Positions 13,473-26,472 of a stretch of 64,000 nucleotides of DNA are shown here, in pieces. The translations under genes were made by a program, and so were the position numbers. Position 1 is the stretch's first letter. Every line of letters starts with the position of its first letter. The notes under the pieces are model-generated. The model made no database searches, was not told where the DNA came from, and was given only the letters and a program-made list of their open reading frames with translations. Source of the stretch: Oreocharis arfaki (lineage: Eukaryota > Chordata > Aves > Passeriformes > Paramythiidae); assembly GCA_013398015.1 (NCBI GenBank), contig VZRR01009907.1, forward strand, positions 1 to 64,000, written 5' to 3'.

Positions 13473-13488
13473 TTTTTTTTTTTTTTTT
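13473..13488. repeat. T16 homopolymer at the edge of the CpG island
   Basis: Sixteen consecutive T residues mark the abrupt change from the GC-rich island to AT-rich intergenic DNA. On the HECTD1 template this is an A16 tract upstream of the promoter, a common nucleosome-excluding feature. Its exact length may be affected by sequencing error. Confidence 0.9.
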
Positions 13489-15737
13489 AATGGTTTACAG
13501 GCCATTTTATTTCTTGCCATATTCTAGTTATTTACTTCAATATAATATTCTTCACATTTACGGTGGGACTTAAACTTTTCAGGAGCCACTCTTGAAAACA
13601 CTTTGATCCTCCTCTAGCGCCTCCATTAAGGGGGATCTGGTGAGCGGATTTATGTGTCGCAGTACTGGGTGTTACAGAGCGGAGGTTTTGGGCTGCTCTT
13701 ACCGAGTAGTGAGTTTGAAGTGCTGCAACTACACTATGTAGCTTGAGACACCTTTTGCAGTAGAGTAGTCCGCTGTCATACGTGCTGCAAAATGCTGTGC
13801 AATTACCTTGCAAATGATCAAAAGACGAAGGAAGCGAATTGCTAGAAATTTAAAATGAAGGATCTTCAAAATAATTTCCTTCTCTGTAGGATGACATGTT
13901 TTGCAAAGGAATTTAAGCCTATTAATATAAGTACAGTAAATAAGATTACTGTACATATGAATGTCACCCCTACCTACATCATAGACATTTCCTGTAATTA
14001 GGAGGCTAAAACTACCCACTGAACAAAAAGGCAGTAGCAGTCATGCTTGGTTAAAACTTGCTGAATGCTGACATTTTTATTGTTCAATATTGTAATAACA
14101 CCTCTAGAAAGTGTTATCTTTATTGGTGCAGGTTTTATTCAGAGCACAAGAGCAGTAGTTCTTCTGTCTCTGTTTCTGATTTCTAAGGCAGCTTAGCTTT
14201 TCTGTCTTACCATATTACATCTCTGTTAACTGCGACTTGTTCCAGCCCAGCCGAGACTCACACGTGTATCCTTTGCCTGTGCTTGTCCTTCAGAGGTCAG
14301 GAAGACTTCTGATATGCTTAAAGTTAAGGACACAAGGCACTAGGAGGACTGAGTCTACAGTCTTTTAATTAGAAACTCGGTCTTCTTTAACTTTTCAGCA
14401 GCGCAGAAGCAGCAGAATTAGGCCAAACTTAAGACACCTGCCTCTGCTAAGTGACCTCACTCTTGTTGCATGATGCTAGAACAGTTGTCTTTGCCTTTTT
14501 CATGAAGAAAAGTTTCAGTTAAAGAAATATTATTAATTTCTTCTGAAGACCAAAAATAAACCCCAATTTTTGAGTATAAAGACCAAAACCCTTGAAATCA
14601 AACAAACATTTCACTCTTTTCACGTAGAATGAAGTTTCTGGTTCAAGTGTCTGGAAAGATACATGGTTATTTGAGGACAATATGAGGCTATAAAATACAG
14701 AGCAATTTAGGAACAAAATCAACATTTTAGATATTGTACTTGAAAAGAATATGAATCATGGATTTAAAGTACTATTAAGCAGGAGTACAAAACTTCAATA
14801 CTGGAAATAGCTTTCAGTGCTGTACATAGTTATTTCTAAATGAAGAAGCATAAATACTTCTATGTCCTGTTGTATTAATTGCCCATTTTCATAAATCCTT
14901 TTTTTTTTTTTTTACTGAAAGAAGTATATTGAGTATCTTATATTACAGCTTCAGTCAGGAATCAGGATCTTTTTTTATTTTGATGCATTTGCAGTATTTA
15001 AGAGTTTGCTACTGATTTTTGTTCCTCGTTATGCAATTTCTCCTCACCAGAACAAATCTGAAAAAAAATGCTGACTAGATAATTTCTGCTTTGTTGATTA
15101 TATACTTCTTACTATATATATATATATTCATAAACTGATAAATATTTTTTTCACTTCCTGTGCTGATGGGCATTCAAATTATTTTCCACACTGTCTTTGT
15201 CAGAGTACTCCATTGAAATACAACACAGCAAGTGATGCCCCTGAAGTTACTGTTTCAGGCTCCCTCTGCATACAGCACTGATACAGACTAGAACTGCCTC
15301 TTCAGAAGTGATTGCTCTTCAATGCTTACTAAGAAGCAAATCGCTAGCAAGTAAGAGTGCACTTAGCAGATAAGAAAGACGTCAGAGTGGCATTTGTACA
15401 GAATTACTCAAATTTTTGAATTTTCACACGAGTGAACGTTTGTTCAGATCCTCGAATTTCCAGCCCATGTCTATCATTGCATTGGTGCTGGGCCTAAGCC
15501 TTCTGAGGGAGAAGAACTTTATGTGGAGTAGTGCAGCCAGATGGGGAAGGCAAGTGATGACATAGACTGAACTGACAAGCAATGGAGCTTGACTGCTGTA
15601 GCTGCTTTGAAGAAAACTGCGCTGAGCATCGTGTGAAACTTGCAAAAACACCTCCAGTTCCCCGTACTTGTGCAAGGTACATATTTTTCATCCAGTTAGA
15701 AAATTACCTAATGCTAACACTAACCGGCACACACTTC

Positions 15738-15815
15738 ATGTATGACCTTGGCCTAATCCCTTAATCACTGCATGTCTCTGTTTCCTTCTTTACAAAATAA
15801 GGAGATAGTAATGCT
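15738..15815 (+). mobile_element. MIR-like SINE remnant
   Basis: The order of landmarks follows the MIR core: 'tatgaccttggcctaatccc', then TTAATCACTGCATGTCTCTG, then TTTCCTTCTTTACAAAATAA and GGAGATAGTAATG. The matching consensus parts are 'gaccttgggcaagtcactta', 'cctctctgtgcctcagtttc' and 'tgtaaaatggggataataat'. It is an old, diverged amniote SINE copy, recognised from memory of the consensus without alignment. Confidence 0.6.
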
Positions 15816-17199
15816 GGAGTCAGAAATGTGTTAGCACTTACGGAACTGTGAGTTGCTGAGACATGTTGCTATATTAAGTCTTAAATAATGCTATAAACCA
15901 GAATTCCTCTTTATGACTACGCTTGAGCAGCCCACACACGTAAGTGACTGACAATGCCTTTGGAAATTAGGCCACATAGGGTCAACACAGGTTGATCTCT
16001 GTAGAGTGTTATATTGAGCAATGACCATCATTTTTGCTGAGTATTTACCTGAAAATTAAAAATTGGCTTTAAAAGAGAAATTGTCAGCACAATTACTAGA
16101 ATAATGTCAGGGACACATGAACAACAGTGAAATATGCCACAAGAGTAGCAAGGATCAGGGATTGGGTTGCAGGCACAGAGATATTCTGAGACTTGTTGTA
16201 AAGGACACTCCACTTGAGACAGCTTCTCAGCAAGAAGACATTGCAGGTGTTCTCAAAAGGATTTAATTCTCTTTGAAAAGAAGTCACTTTTGGCTAGGAT
16301 CCTGCAAAATCTTCTCACAATGGGAAAAAAACTAAGTGTTTTTTTCACTCATAACTCAAAGAAGGATAACATTTATTACTGCTTTTATATTATATTCAGG
16401 CCAGTGTTTTCTATATGGTCTCAGCTGATAGCAGAAGGAATGTCGTGGGCATTCTTAGCATCACAGTGTGACAATAAGGATTGAAAGCTTCAGACCGGAA
16501 TGATTGGGCTTTTGTTCCACAAGATACGAAACTGACCAATAATCAAACTGTAATACACCTAAAATTCAAACAAAACAAGAAGACTCCAATTCCTTCGTAT
16601 TTTTTAATTGATACAGCAACTAGAACCCAGGATAACTGATGTTTTCGTTAGCTGTCTGCCTGATTCTGTATACATGCCAAGTTGATATTTCCAAAAATAT
16701 CACTCCTCTGTAGTAAATAGATCAGAGGGTAATATAAGCGGACCCTGAACACCTCCATAAATTTAAGTGAGTAGTTTATGCTGAAGACCAGGGCTGTGCC
16801 TAGTCAAATAAAAGTGTTAGGATATTTGTGGATTATTTATTCTTTTGCTGTAACACTTTTTCCTCTGCCACCCACACAACAATGTAGTTGAAAACACTGA
16901 AAGTACCTACTCCTCCAAATCCGAAAGATGAATAGTTCCATACATTTAATTTTTTTGGTGAATATTATACTTCTAAAAAGTTACTAAATGTTTACTACAT
17001 ATTTCGAAGCAATGAGGATATATATTACAGAAGCTTTCTTGTTGTATCAGGTAAGATTTAGTTTTATAGAATCCGGCTATTCAAGTATATTGTTAAGATT
17101 TTCTTACGGAAAACTTTTTTTTCACAAATAAAATGCAGTTGTGAAAAGCATTTTTGATTTAAATTCTCCTAAGTTAACATAGCTTCTTCTTAGCCACTC

Positions 17200-17600
17200 C
17201 ACTGTTGCACAAGCCTGGGGAGCACAAACATAGTGTCAGCATCTTGGCTTTCCAAAAGTACGTGCCAGTCTTTGCAGCCCTGGCAATCAGCAAACAGCCC
17301 TGTGCTGCTGCACAGCGAGCTGTGTTTACGACGTGGCTCTGACGCAAGCCTGCAGCAGGCTCTGGGTGAGAGGTTTCCTCTCGGGGAGGCCAGCTCTTGC
17401 AATTACGCGCCCATGTGGTGAGCGCACGACTGACGTTGCCGTGATAAATATGCGAGTGACACGCTGGTGGCTGGTGTTTACTGAGGTACGGGGCTGAGTC
17501 ATTGCTCAGCTTGTAGGACTCCTCAGGAGAGGCTCAGCTTCCTGGAAGCTTCTTATCCTCGGAGCTGACTACAGAGGAGCACGTTTTTCAGAAAACTGCG
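17200..17600. promoter_or_regulatory. Candidate distal regulatory segment (MARE/AP-1 with GATA sites)
   Basis: This segment is richer in G+C and CpG than its surroundings and lies about 4 kb upstream of the HECTD1 island. It holds a TGAGTCA site (17,495-17,501) inside an inverted repeat, GCTGAG then six bases then CTCAGC, which resembles a MARE/NF-E2 element. GATA-type sites flank it (TGATAA at 17,442, CTTATC at 17,552). A TGACG half-CRE lies near 17,431. The motif cluster is seen directly; enhancer activity is inference. Confidence 0.35.
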
Positions 17601-20600
17601 AATACTCTGAAATTGTCTTTTCTTCTTCCTGAAATTATTGATCAAAATTGTATGCATTACGGTGCTTTTTCCTAAGTATACTCCCTCGTGTGGGGTTTTT
17701 TGTTTGTGGAATGCTTTTTATTTTAAATTTAATTTTTTCCCTTTCCAGGCTGAAGAGTGAGAAGTGAGTAAACTTAGTATCAGTTAACTGCTTTTTACCT
17801 CAGTTTAGCTTCAGCTGTATCACTACTTTGGACATAAAATAGGAATTAAGCTGCCCTTACTCATGTCCCTTCTACCTCCAATTGCCAACGGGAAAGTGAG
17901 ACAGAACTTAGGCAAGAGTTATTTGTTTCAGGTTGTTAGCGCTACCCTGCCCACTAGTACCAAAGGCAACAGCAATAAATCCTGATACAAAACAAGTGCA
18001 AGGAAAGATCAGTGACTCAGATCACAGGACTTCTTACTCTTTTATGGCACAGACTACATTGTAACTTTCTGAATCAGAAGGTTAATAACGATTTGGTACT
18101 TGTTCCCCATAGTTCTACTCTGTTGTTGCTGGAGTAAAACACATGTAATCCTACCAAGCATCTGATGTGTTTCCCAAAACTTCGATGAAGTACTATGAAT
18201 TGATTTGAATGATCTTTGCTGATGAGAAGACTTACAATAAGAAGAAAGTGTCTTTGTCACAAAATGATTCTTCTATATTCTGGGATTTAAAAAATCCACC
18301 TTAGAGTTTTATTGAAAAGACTGCATTTTTTTACATACTTAAAAAGCTTACTAATGCCTTTTAAAATTCTTGTCATGAAATTATACTCTATTCACCACCG
18401 TCTAATATCTTGGCATGCAAAAAGAAAAAACAATCTCAAGCTTCTAAAACCTGAATTTCTGGATTAGTTGCTAACTGGAAAGAGCTACGTCCTTCATTCA
18501 AACCAGGAAAAATAATCAGAATAGGGTGGTAGAGCATGGCAAAATTCAATAATAGCACTGTCCTGGGGCACATGAGACAGACAAGAAGAAAATTCTATCA
18601 TTTACTATCGTAAACAGGAAAACTTCCTTCCCTCACTGATGACATTTAGGGAAAATGAGAAAGTAATATACTTCACTGATGATTTGTTTGATCAGAAAGT
18701 TAACACTCTGCAATCTCAGTTAAGCTTGGATTGTTTGGTTTGTATGAAAGATGCCATTCAAACACCTTAAATCCTTGCCAGAAGTATGAAATGACTTTGC
18801 TTAGAATTGTTCTAGTGATGTGAAACCAGTTTCTGCAGATCCTCAAGTCCATACTCCTGCAAGGAAAGAATGCACATTCCTTAAGGAGTATATTACAGGC
18901 AATAAACTGTGTACCAAATTTTCTCTTCATTAATTTTTATTAATAAATGAAGATCACATGATACATGTATTGGTATTTGCCCTCTACTGTACCCTCTGAA
19001 CTTACTGCCAGGCTACAAACTGTATTAAAGAAAACTGTCTGAAGATGGGGAACTAAATCCACAAAGAGAGATGATGGACTTTTAATATCAATAGGGTTGA
19101 TTTTCGTTCTTTGCCCACAACTAGTGAATGCAGTAAATGATGCTGTGGGGATTCCTCCTATTTTCTTAGCTTTTGTCTTCCTTCTGTTGATCTACATTTT
19201 TTTGTTTTTAACTTCCTTAACACAAGTATTTTTTTAAAGAGCAGAAATAATCCCCAAAGATCAAAGCCTTGAAATTCATTCTGTTATGCTGAATGTGCAG
19301 AAAAGGATGAGAAACACAACAAGGACATTAAAAACAAATTGAGACATTCCTGTTTAGAAAAGATCTTAAAAGAAGCAGGTTGTGAATGAGAAACTCATAT
19401 GTCTCAAATGTCCTTATACTAGGCTGTGCTGGATTAAACAGCACTTCTGGCAGGAGAAAAGATGTGGATATACAGTTATGAATGTTCCAAATACTGTCTT
19501 GGCTCACTACATTTCAAACTGTGACCCAGGCCAACTAAGGAGACCTTTTTGATTTGATGGTAGATAGCTTCATGGCAGAGCTGCAGTTTTGTAGGAGAAT
19601 AACTGGCCATGGAAGAAAATTGATATAATTATCAAATAATTTGCCTAAGAGCTTTCAGCTAACTGTCTAACACAAGCATAAGGAAAACTACAAGTTGCTT
19701 TTTTTTTAAGGCATGGTTATTGACCTATTTTTTAAGAGTTTGATCACCTATGTTTTAAATCCTTAGGAGTTCAGAGATCCACCCTATGAGTGAGTGAATA
19801 ACATAGGATAAATGAGTCATATCGATTTTTCTTTTTGTACCCTACATTTTACCCGTTTTTCACCCATTTACCTATGCTGATAAAATTGAACATCCATGAA
19901 CAGGTCACAGATTACTTCCATTAGTGCACAGGATTTTATGTTTCAGTTCCTGAGCCCTTGGTACCTCAATACCTTAAAAAATGAAGTCAGCTGTAGAGTA
20001 GTTCCAGTCCAATCCTAGCCCAAGTCGCTGCAGCTAAGTGTTTTAATATTAGTGTTCTGTTTGCACTGACTCTTAGTTACATAAGGTAAGACACAAGCAT
20101 TATTTTCTTATCCAAGCATATTGCATGTGCTTTTCCTATCAGCTCTGTGTTATAAGGTTATATTTTTGTACTGTAAAACATTAGCTCTTTGGGGCTCTGC
20201 TGTCTGTAAAATTCCTGTGTAAACACTGGACTCAGTGGACAGAGGTAACTTATTAAAATGATTAAGTATTGTGTGTAGGTCTGCATCAAAGCAAGAATGT
20301 ACTCTGCCCGTTTTTTTCATACAGTGCCAGCCTTTAGATCAACAGGCCAAATTATCTTTGTAAAGAAATGCCATTCTACAGGTGTCAGTAAGGCCTCACC
20401 AGTTTGGGCCAGCATGCAATTGCGCTCAGATATTAACACTGATTATAGGAGTTTAGTTAAACTGAGTCTACAGAAATTTAAAGTTTTGTACAAGATTCTT
20501 AGCTGGCTTGACATTTTAAGGTGAAACCCAGACCCAGATCTAGTGGCAGTTCTCTTCTGTTCATTTAAGAAGAAGCAAGCTGCAGATCAAAAGACCTTTT

Positions 20601-23600
20601 GCTTGTATTTCAGTGAGAAGCAACATTGAGATTGCCTCTTGCAAGTCAATTTATAGAGAGCGTTGGACAGTTATTTTGATAGAGAAATGTTATCTGCTTG
20701 CAACATGTTCTCAAAGTATGTGATGTGCTGCACTGACAAAGTCAGCAGTTATTTTGGGGAGAAACCTTTGTCTATGTCATTTTTGCAGTAACATTTCACG
20801 TACAACAGTTAGTCCATGCCCCAGTCCCTACTCTGATCCTGATGACGGGAGGAATAGCCCGGGGCTGCTGAGTCTTAGGCTAGTGATTCTCAAGTATTTC
20901 ACAGTGGAGGACCAGTGTCATTGACAGACATTTTTAATATTGAAAGGCCACAATGAAGATTCAGGCCTCACTGTACATATGAGATAAAATCTCCCTCTCA
21001 GAGTTAACAGTAAACAGAAAATTCAGGCAAAGGCTACAAAGCAGCTCAGAGAGTAACACAGTCCATGCTGATAAGCTGCTTACTAGTTTAACTCCAAAGT
21101 CTACGCATTAGTGGTCTCCCGACTATACTGAGCTAACTCTTTTTGTAGTGCAAAGAAAGCCAAGAGGAAACCAGAAGCTCCTCTGCATTTGCAGTCGGTA
21201 TGGATCATGGCTACAAGCTAGCCTGCACTTCCTGACCCCGGGGTGACCCACAGACAAGGAAGATGAACCAAGAGGAAAGGATTCTGTTTCAGCACTAGAA
21301 AGAAAGGGAGCACAGCATAGTATACTTTAGCAGAACTATGCTGTAGCAATAAAACATCCTGTTTTAAATAATAAAGATAATAAAGATAATGAAGACTCCA
21401 AGATTGTAGCCCTATTTGCTTTTCTTCTGTACCTTGATAAACAATTGTCGTAGATAGCGATACCCTGATGTCTCCTAAAATGGTTAGAAGATGCAATCAT
21501 CAAACCATTCTCAGCTGTAAAATGACACACAGTTTTGTCTCTCCTATAAGCTAAATATCTGACCCCTTACTGCCTTCCGGTATTAATCTGTACTTAACTG
21601 CACCTAATGTGATGTTGCACTCTGACACAGCACTCTTATACACCCCGCATGGCTGCTCTAGCTGCGCAGCAGAATTTGAACCATAGAGAGAGTTTGCATC
21701 GTTACCAACTGTATTCTGTAAATCATAGTTGACTAGAGGCATAATAGGGACATTCCAAAATAAAAGGGTTTGAAAACACCACCACCATTATCACACATCT
21801 GCATTCATTGCTTTTAATGAAAAGGTAGCTCGTTAGAATTGTACCATGTGGTACGTTACATATTTATCTTAAAAGAAGAGAAATTGGCACCCTCGGCAAG
21901 TATGTCATTAATATGGCTGAATTCTATATAAGGTGATGCTGACTCCGTGTTAATGCCAAGTTTGTTTCCCTCCCCACCCTGCTTCTGTAGCTAAATTAAT
22001 CATCTTTTTACACTGGCAGGAGCCAACACAGTGCTGGTGCATGCTGACATTTCTTGGCTTAGCTCAGTGATGCTGTATGCTGTCAAGAGTAAGCACAAAT
22101 CACAGATGAGAACTAAAAGCAAACTTAATAATTAATATTAAAGGGCAGTTCTGCCAGTACAAGTTGTGATTTATAAAGATATAGAATAGCAGAATAAAAA
22201 ATGATGCAAAACTAATCTGTCGTGTACTACTGATCTGAAATATGCAGTTGCATTAGAGGATCCTCTTTCTGATGGCCTTAGTTATAAATAAGACTGACAA
22301 TTTAAATATTAGAATTAATTTCATTAGTATAAATTATGTAAATAGAAACAATACTTTCAGTATCACTTCACAGTGATGCTGCTGGGTTTCCTTTCAGGCA
22401 GCCTCTACTGGGGGAGCTATTTGGCGTGGCCAACTTAAGACCAATCCTGACTGACAATGTATTTTGTTCCTCAGGGCCTTTCATGTCAGATATGGAGCAT
22501 TTCTGGGGCTGTAGCAACATCCGCCTCAACATTCCCTTGAAAGAGCTTCCCATTCTCTCTCCTCTTTCCTATACCATAAGCACCAACCCTCTATTTGCTG
22601 CAGTTTTCACAGAAGTTTAAAGGATTTTTAAGGAAACACGTTTTGGTCTCCAAAATCCCTTAAATAGTTTTCCAAAATTACAGCTTACATGGAAAAAATG
22701 GTTCATTGGGTTTTCCATCCTTCAAACAGGCCTCTCCCACCTCATCCTTCAGATGACAGACATATCCTTTGCATAAACTTCTTTTATTAAGATCATGTAG
22801 AGCTGATAGGAGGGAGTTGTGAGTCCCACAGTACCCCCTGCACCTTGCAGGCACTTCCAAGTACATTTGCCCTCTGCCACGCAACCCACAAGCTCCTGCT
22901 TTCCCTCCTGTCCCAGCAGGAACCCCTCGGGGGGAGGTGTCCACACAGTACCTCCATTCAGGCCTGGTGGTAGGGGTAGCAAGGCTGTGTCTATCTGATA
23001 GTCCAGTGCAAACACTTAAGAAAAAACCTCTAAACCGGTTCAGTACCAATGATACAATACTTCTGAAAATAGCCCCCTTTACAACTTCTTTTTCTCCTCA
23101 GAAATGACGCCACGTCTAAATTTGCAGTAAATTCAAAATATTCCTTGGCAGTCTGTCCAATCTTTTTTCCTCTCTTTCTCCCATTTTCACTCTAGACAAA
23201 GCTTTACATGCAAAATAACTTGGAATTCCAGGAAATACCAGTATTTAAAATCAAGGTTTGGCTACCAAAATGTTAGGATTTATTTAAACTATGCTTAAGT
23301 GTTGCTTAAGTGTTGCCTTCAGCTTTCAGAGCCACAGAACCAGAATAGTTTTTGTAGGATAACCTTAAGCTCAGCCTTACATCAAAGTTCAGATCACACC
23401 AGAATAAGTCTGAAGAAAGCAGTAATTGGTAGACCTACAGAAAAAAAATAATGGCTACCACATTTTTGTATGTTTCAATACTTAAACTGTTCCACAAACT
23501 CCAGCTTGGAAACCAAAAAATTAGTGACTGGTCAGATACCAAAAAAGAAAAAGATGACTTACCACCCTTTCATTACTGTATCCTATCTGGGTTTTGAGTC

Positions 23601-24099
23601 TAATCTACTTTGAAGAAATGGAGTAATGTGATTTTAGACCAGAAAAAAAACCAGGGAAAAAGCTTCCCTACACACCTTATACAAACATTCTACCCTGTAG
23701 TGATAAATAGTCAATTTTATCAAGTGTACAAATAATATCAAATTATTACTAAATTTTTGGAGGTTTCCAGGGATTATTTTGTTTTCAGGATTCTGTCTTA
23801 CTTGGTGCCATGTTCACCTTGGTACAGTGTTAATTACTGAAAATTTACTCACCAGTTCTAGCAATCTAGTTAGTAGAATAGGAGCCAACACAGTTCAGCT
23901 AAGACACAGGATAATCTTGGATTTAGAAATGCGAAAAGTTTAAAACCTTGACCACTTCACAAGCATTATTTTGCAGTAGAACAACTCTGTTATTAATGTC
24001 AATTCATTGGTGTAGCTGCGAAGAAATTCAGAAGCTCTGATTTCTAGACAGCATTTGCTACCAGCTACTATTAGGACTTCTTAACCAGATAACCTGTAC

Positions 24100-24660
24100 A
24101 GCAAGAATCTTATTTGCATGACAGCAGTCCGTGTGGCCTCAATGCGTGTCTACCAAGGCTGATAAAGCTGGCACTTTGCAAGTAACTAGACCCTCTCTTA
24201 TGGGCTTGGGATGGGGAGGCACAAACAAGGGCACAGCAATATTCACTCTTCACGGAATGTTTTCTCTGGCCCCTCCACGATTTGTTTCCTGTACCTCTCT
24301 CCCCACAAAAGGACAACAAGCACATTTATTTGTGTTTTTAAAAATCAGTTCCCGCCTCAGGCCTACTTTGTGCAGGCTGTGTTATCAGCAGCTTCCATTT
24401 CTTCTCAACTGCGGAGTAAGAACAAGCTATAATTAAAGGCTGAAGGTATTTATCCTCTCTTCCCCGCCCTGAAGAGACTGAGCTGTTGCCAGCTGAGGCA
24501 GCTGGCAGTTCCCTGGGATCACAGTAACCAGGAACCAGTAAGCATACTCTGGCCCCATCTACCTGCCCTAGAAAAACTCATCTGCGACTGAACAGCGACG
24601 CTTCCCAGCTCTGCGTTTCCTCTGGCCTCTGAACACCCACCAAGGGTCAAGGAATGGTCT
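24100..24660. promoter_or_regulatory. Candidate regulatory segment with palindromic paired E-boxes
   Basis: This is a GC-richer segment in the spacer. Its centre is a perfect inverted repeat, GCCAGCTG AGG CAGCTGGC, at 24,488-24,506, which gives two CAGCTG E-boxes spaced 5 bases apart. A TTATCC GATA-like site lies about 35 bases upstream. No coding exon is supported. Function is inferred only from motif arrangement. Confidence 0.3.
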
Positions 24661-26448
24661 TCATTTCCAAAGACTACCCACCCATTTAGGTCAAAATCCT
24701 AATCTAAGAAGAGTGGTGAAAATTTTGCCAATCAATTCACTCCTTATAAGTAATTTCAAAACCTGTTGATGAAAACATCCAAAGCGTGTACGCATGGGTG
24801 TTGCAACCAGTACTGAAAAGGCAGTGGAAACCAGGGCGTGTGGCTGCTCCTGCAGTTGATGAGTTACATCATTGCAAACTTGCCTTCCTACTTTGCATAA
24901 TATTTAAAATTTTCCTTTTGTGTGTGTGTGTAACAAATAGTGCTTTCTGATTAAGTTTCCATCATTGCAGTGGCTGTTTTCATGGTTTATTTAGAGACTG
25001 TACAGAATGTGATCCTGCTGTGGCAGCTTGGCATATTTTATTAACAGGTAGAGATTCCCAGTATTGTATGCAAGTAACTGCATTACTTTTTATAGTAATA
25101 TTGTTAACTTGTCTCATCCTGTGCTGCTACTACAAAGTGTTGTGCTTTGATTTATGTGGATGGTTGGCAGTCTCTTCTTTTCCAAAATAATAGGCAGTAC
25201 AAAATAGAACAAGCAAATCTCACATAACAGAAAATTGCGTGAACTTTACAAATCAGAGCAATTTAATTTGTAAAATATTTTTTAGGACTCCAGTCAACTA
25301 TTAAGTTATGATATTTCACCCAGGCTGTTTTGAAACAATGAATCAACAAGGTGACTGATTTAATTATTATTTTCTCTTCCTTCTTTTACTACCCAGGCGT
25401 GCGTCTCTTGTTCTGCTTCCCCGTTCCTTCCTTTCTGTCCTGTCTTAATCCTTCAGCATTGGTTTGATTTGAAAAATCTCCCTAGAATGTTGTTGCTACC
25501 TCAGCAGCCTTTGTATTTGCTCCTTTCCTGCTGCTTTTTTCTCTGGCATGCCCCATCTCCACAGCCATCTCTCTTGGTTTGCTGCCTGGAGCACATTGCC
25601 CTCTAGCACTTGTACCCAGCAGAAGTCACTCAGCAAGTCATGCTTGGGTGTTGGCTACCTGAACATAAGGAAGACAACCAGAAGAGACCTCTAACAGCAA
25701 GTTGCACGTAGTTCTGGTATTTTAGTAAGAAGAGGAACTGGATTTTAGATACTTGCAGGACTGCCTAAGTACTTGCACTTACTAGAAATACACAGATACA
25801 AAAAAAAAAAGTTTAAAAAGATTCAGTTGTTTTGGGGGAATTCTGTGTAGTCTAGGTACAGCTTCACAAACCTAGAGGGTCAGGAGAGAACCCCTGACAG
25901 TTGATACATTCATTACCTCCCAAAGGAGAAAACTATGGCACTGAAAGACATTACTTTAGGTAAAGTCCAGAACAAGACAGTGAAGAAAATAATTTTGAAT
26001 CCTGACCACCAAATGTAAAGTTGATCCAGCCAGGATGTACCATAGCCTGGAACAGCCAGGTTCCACAGGCAGTAGCTGTATCTGTAGCCTCTCTGCTCTA
26101 TAGCCAGTACATCCAACAGCCATTTCTCTTCTGTCTTGGCCAGGAAAATCTCCAGGAGTCTTTAGGAATGATTGCTGCTTATCCTAAATCATTGCAGTTC
26201 ATGGTTCTGAATGTTGTTGCAAGTGCAGGGAATGAGCAGGATATTGTGTGCATAAATCCACGTGAGTTGACAGCCTCAGCAACTGCTGCTCTGAAGGATG
26301 TCAAGGAGAGACATGCTTGCATAATGGCCCAGACCAATGTGAACAGCAGCTCGCTTCTATGTATCCTTTGATTTCATACACGAAGTCTGGTAGTACCTGA
26401 CTAGCAACAGTCTCTGCACAGATCCAGGCTGGGGTCAGCTACTGAGCA

Positions 26449-26472
26449 ACACACACACACACACACACACAC
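26449..26472. repeat. (AC)12 microsatellite
   Basis: Twelve uninterrupted AC dinucleotides in intergenic DNA. The copy number is likely polymorphic. Confidence 0.95.

Noticed and set aside
12328..13573. Several long overlapping open frames on both strands (up to about 312 codons) in the CpG island.
   Set aside because: They come from GC-rich sequence poor in stop codons, overlap each other on both strands, run through a 27-base N gap, and encode low-complexity Arg/Pro/Ala/Gly peptides with no family resemblance.
17689..17720. Poly-T and GT-rich stretch that could mark a retroposed poly(A) tail on the minus strand.
   Set aside because: No target duplication or adjoining processed coding sequence was seen.
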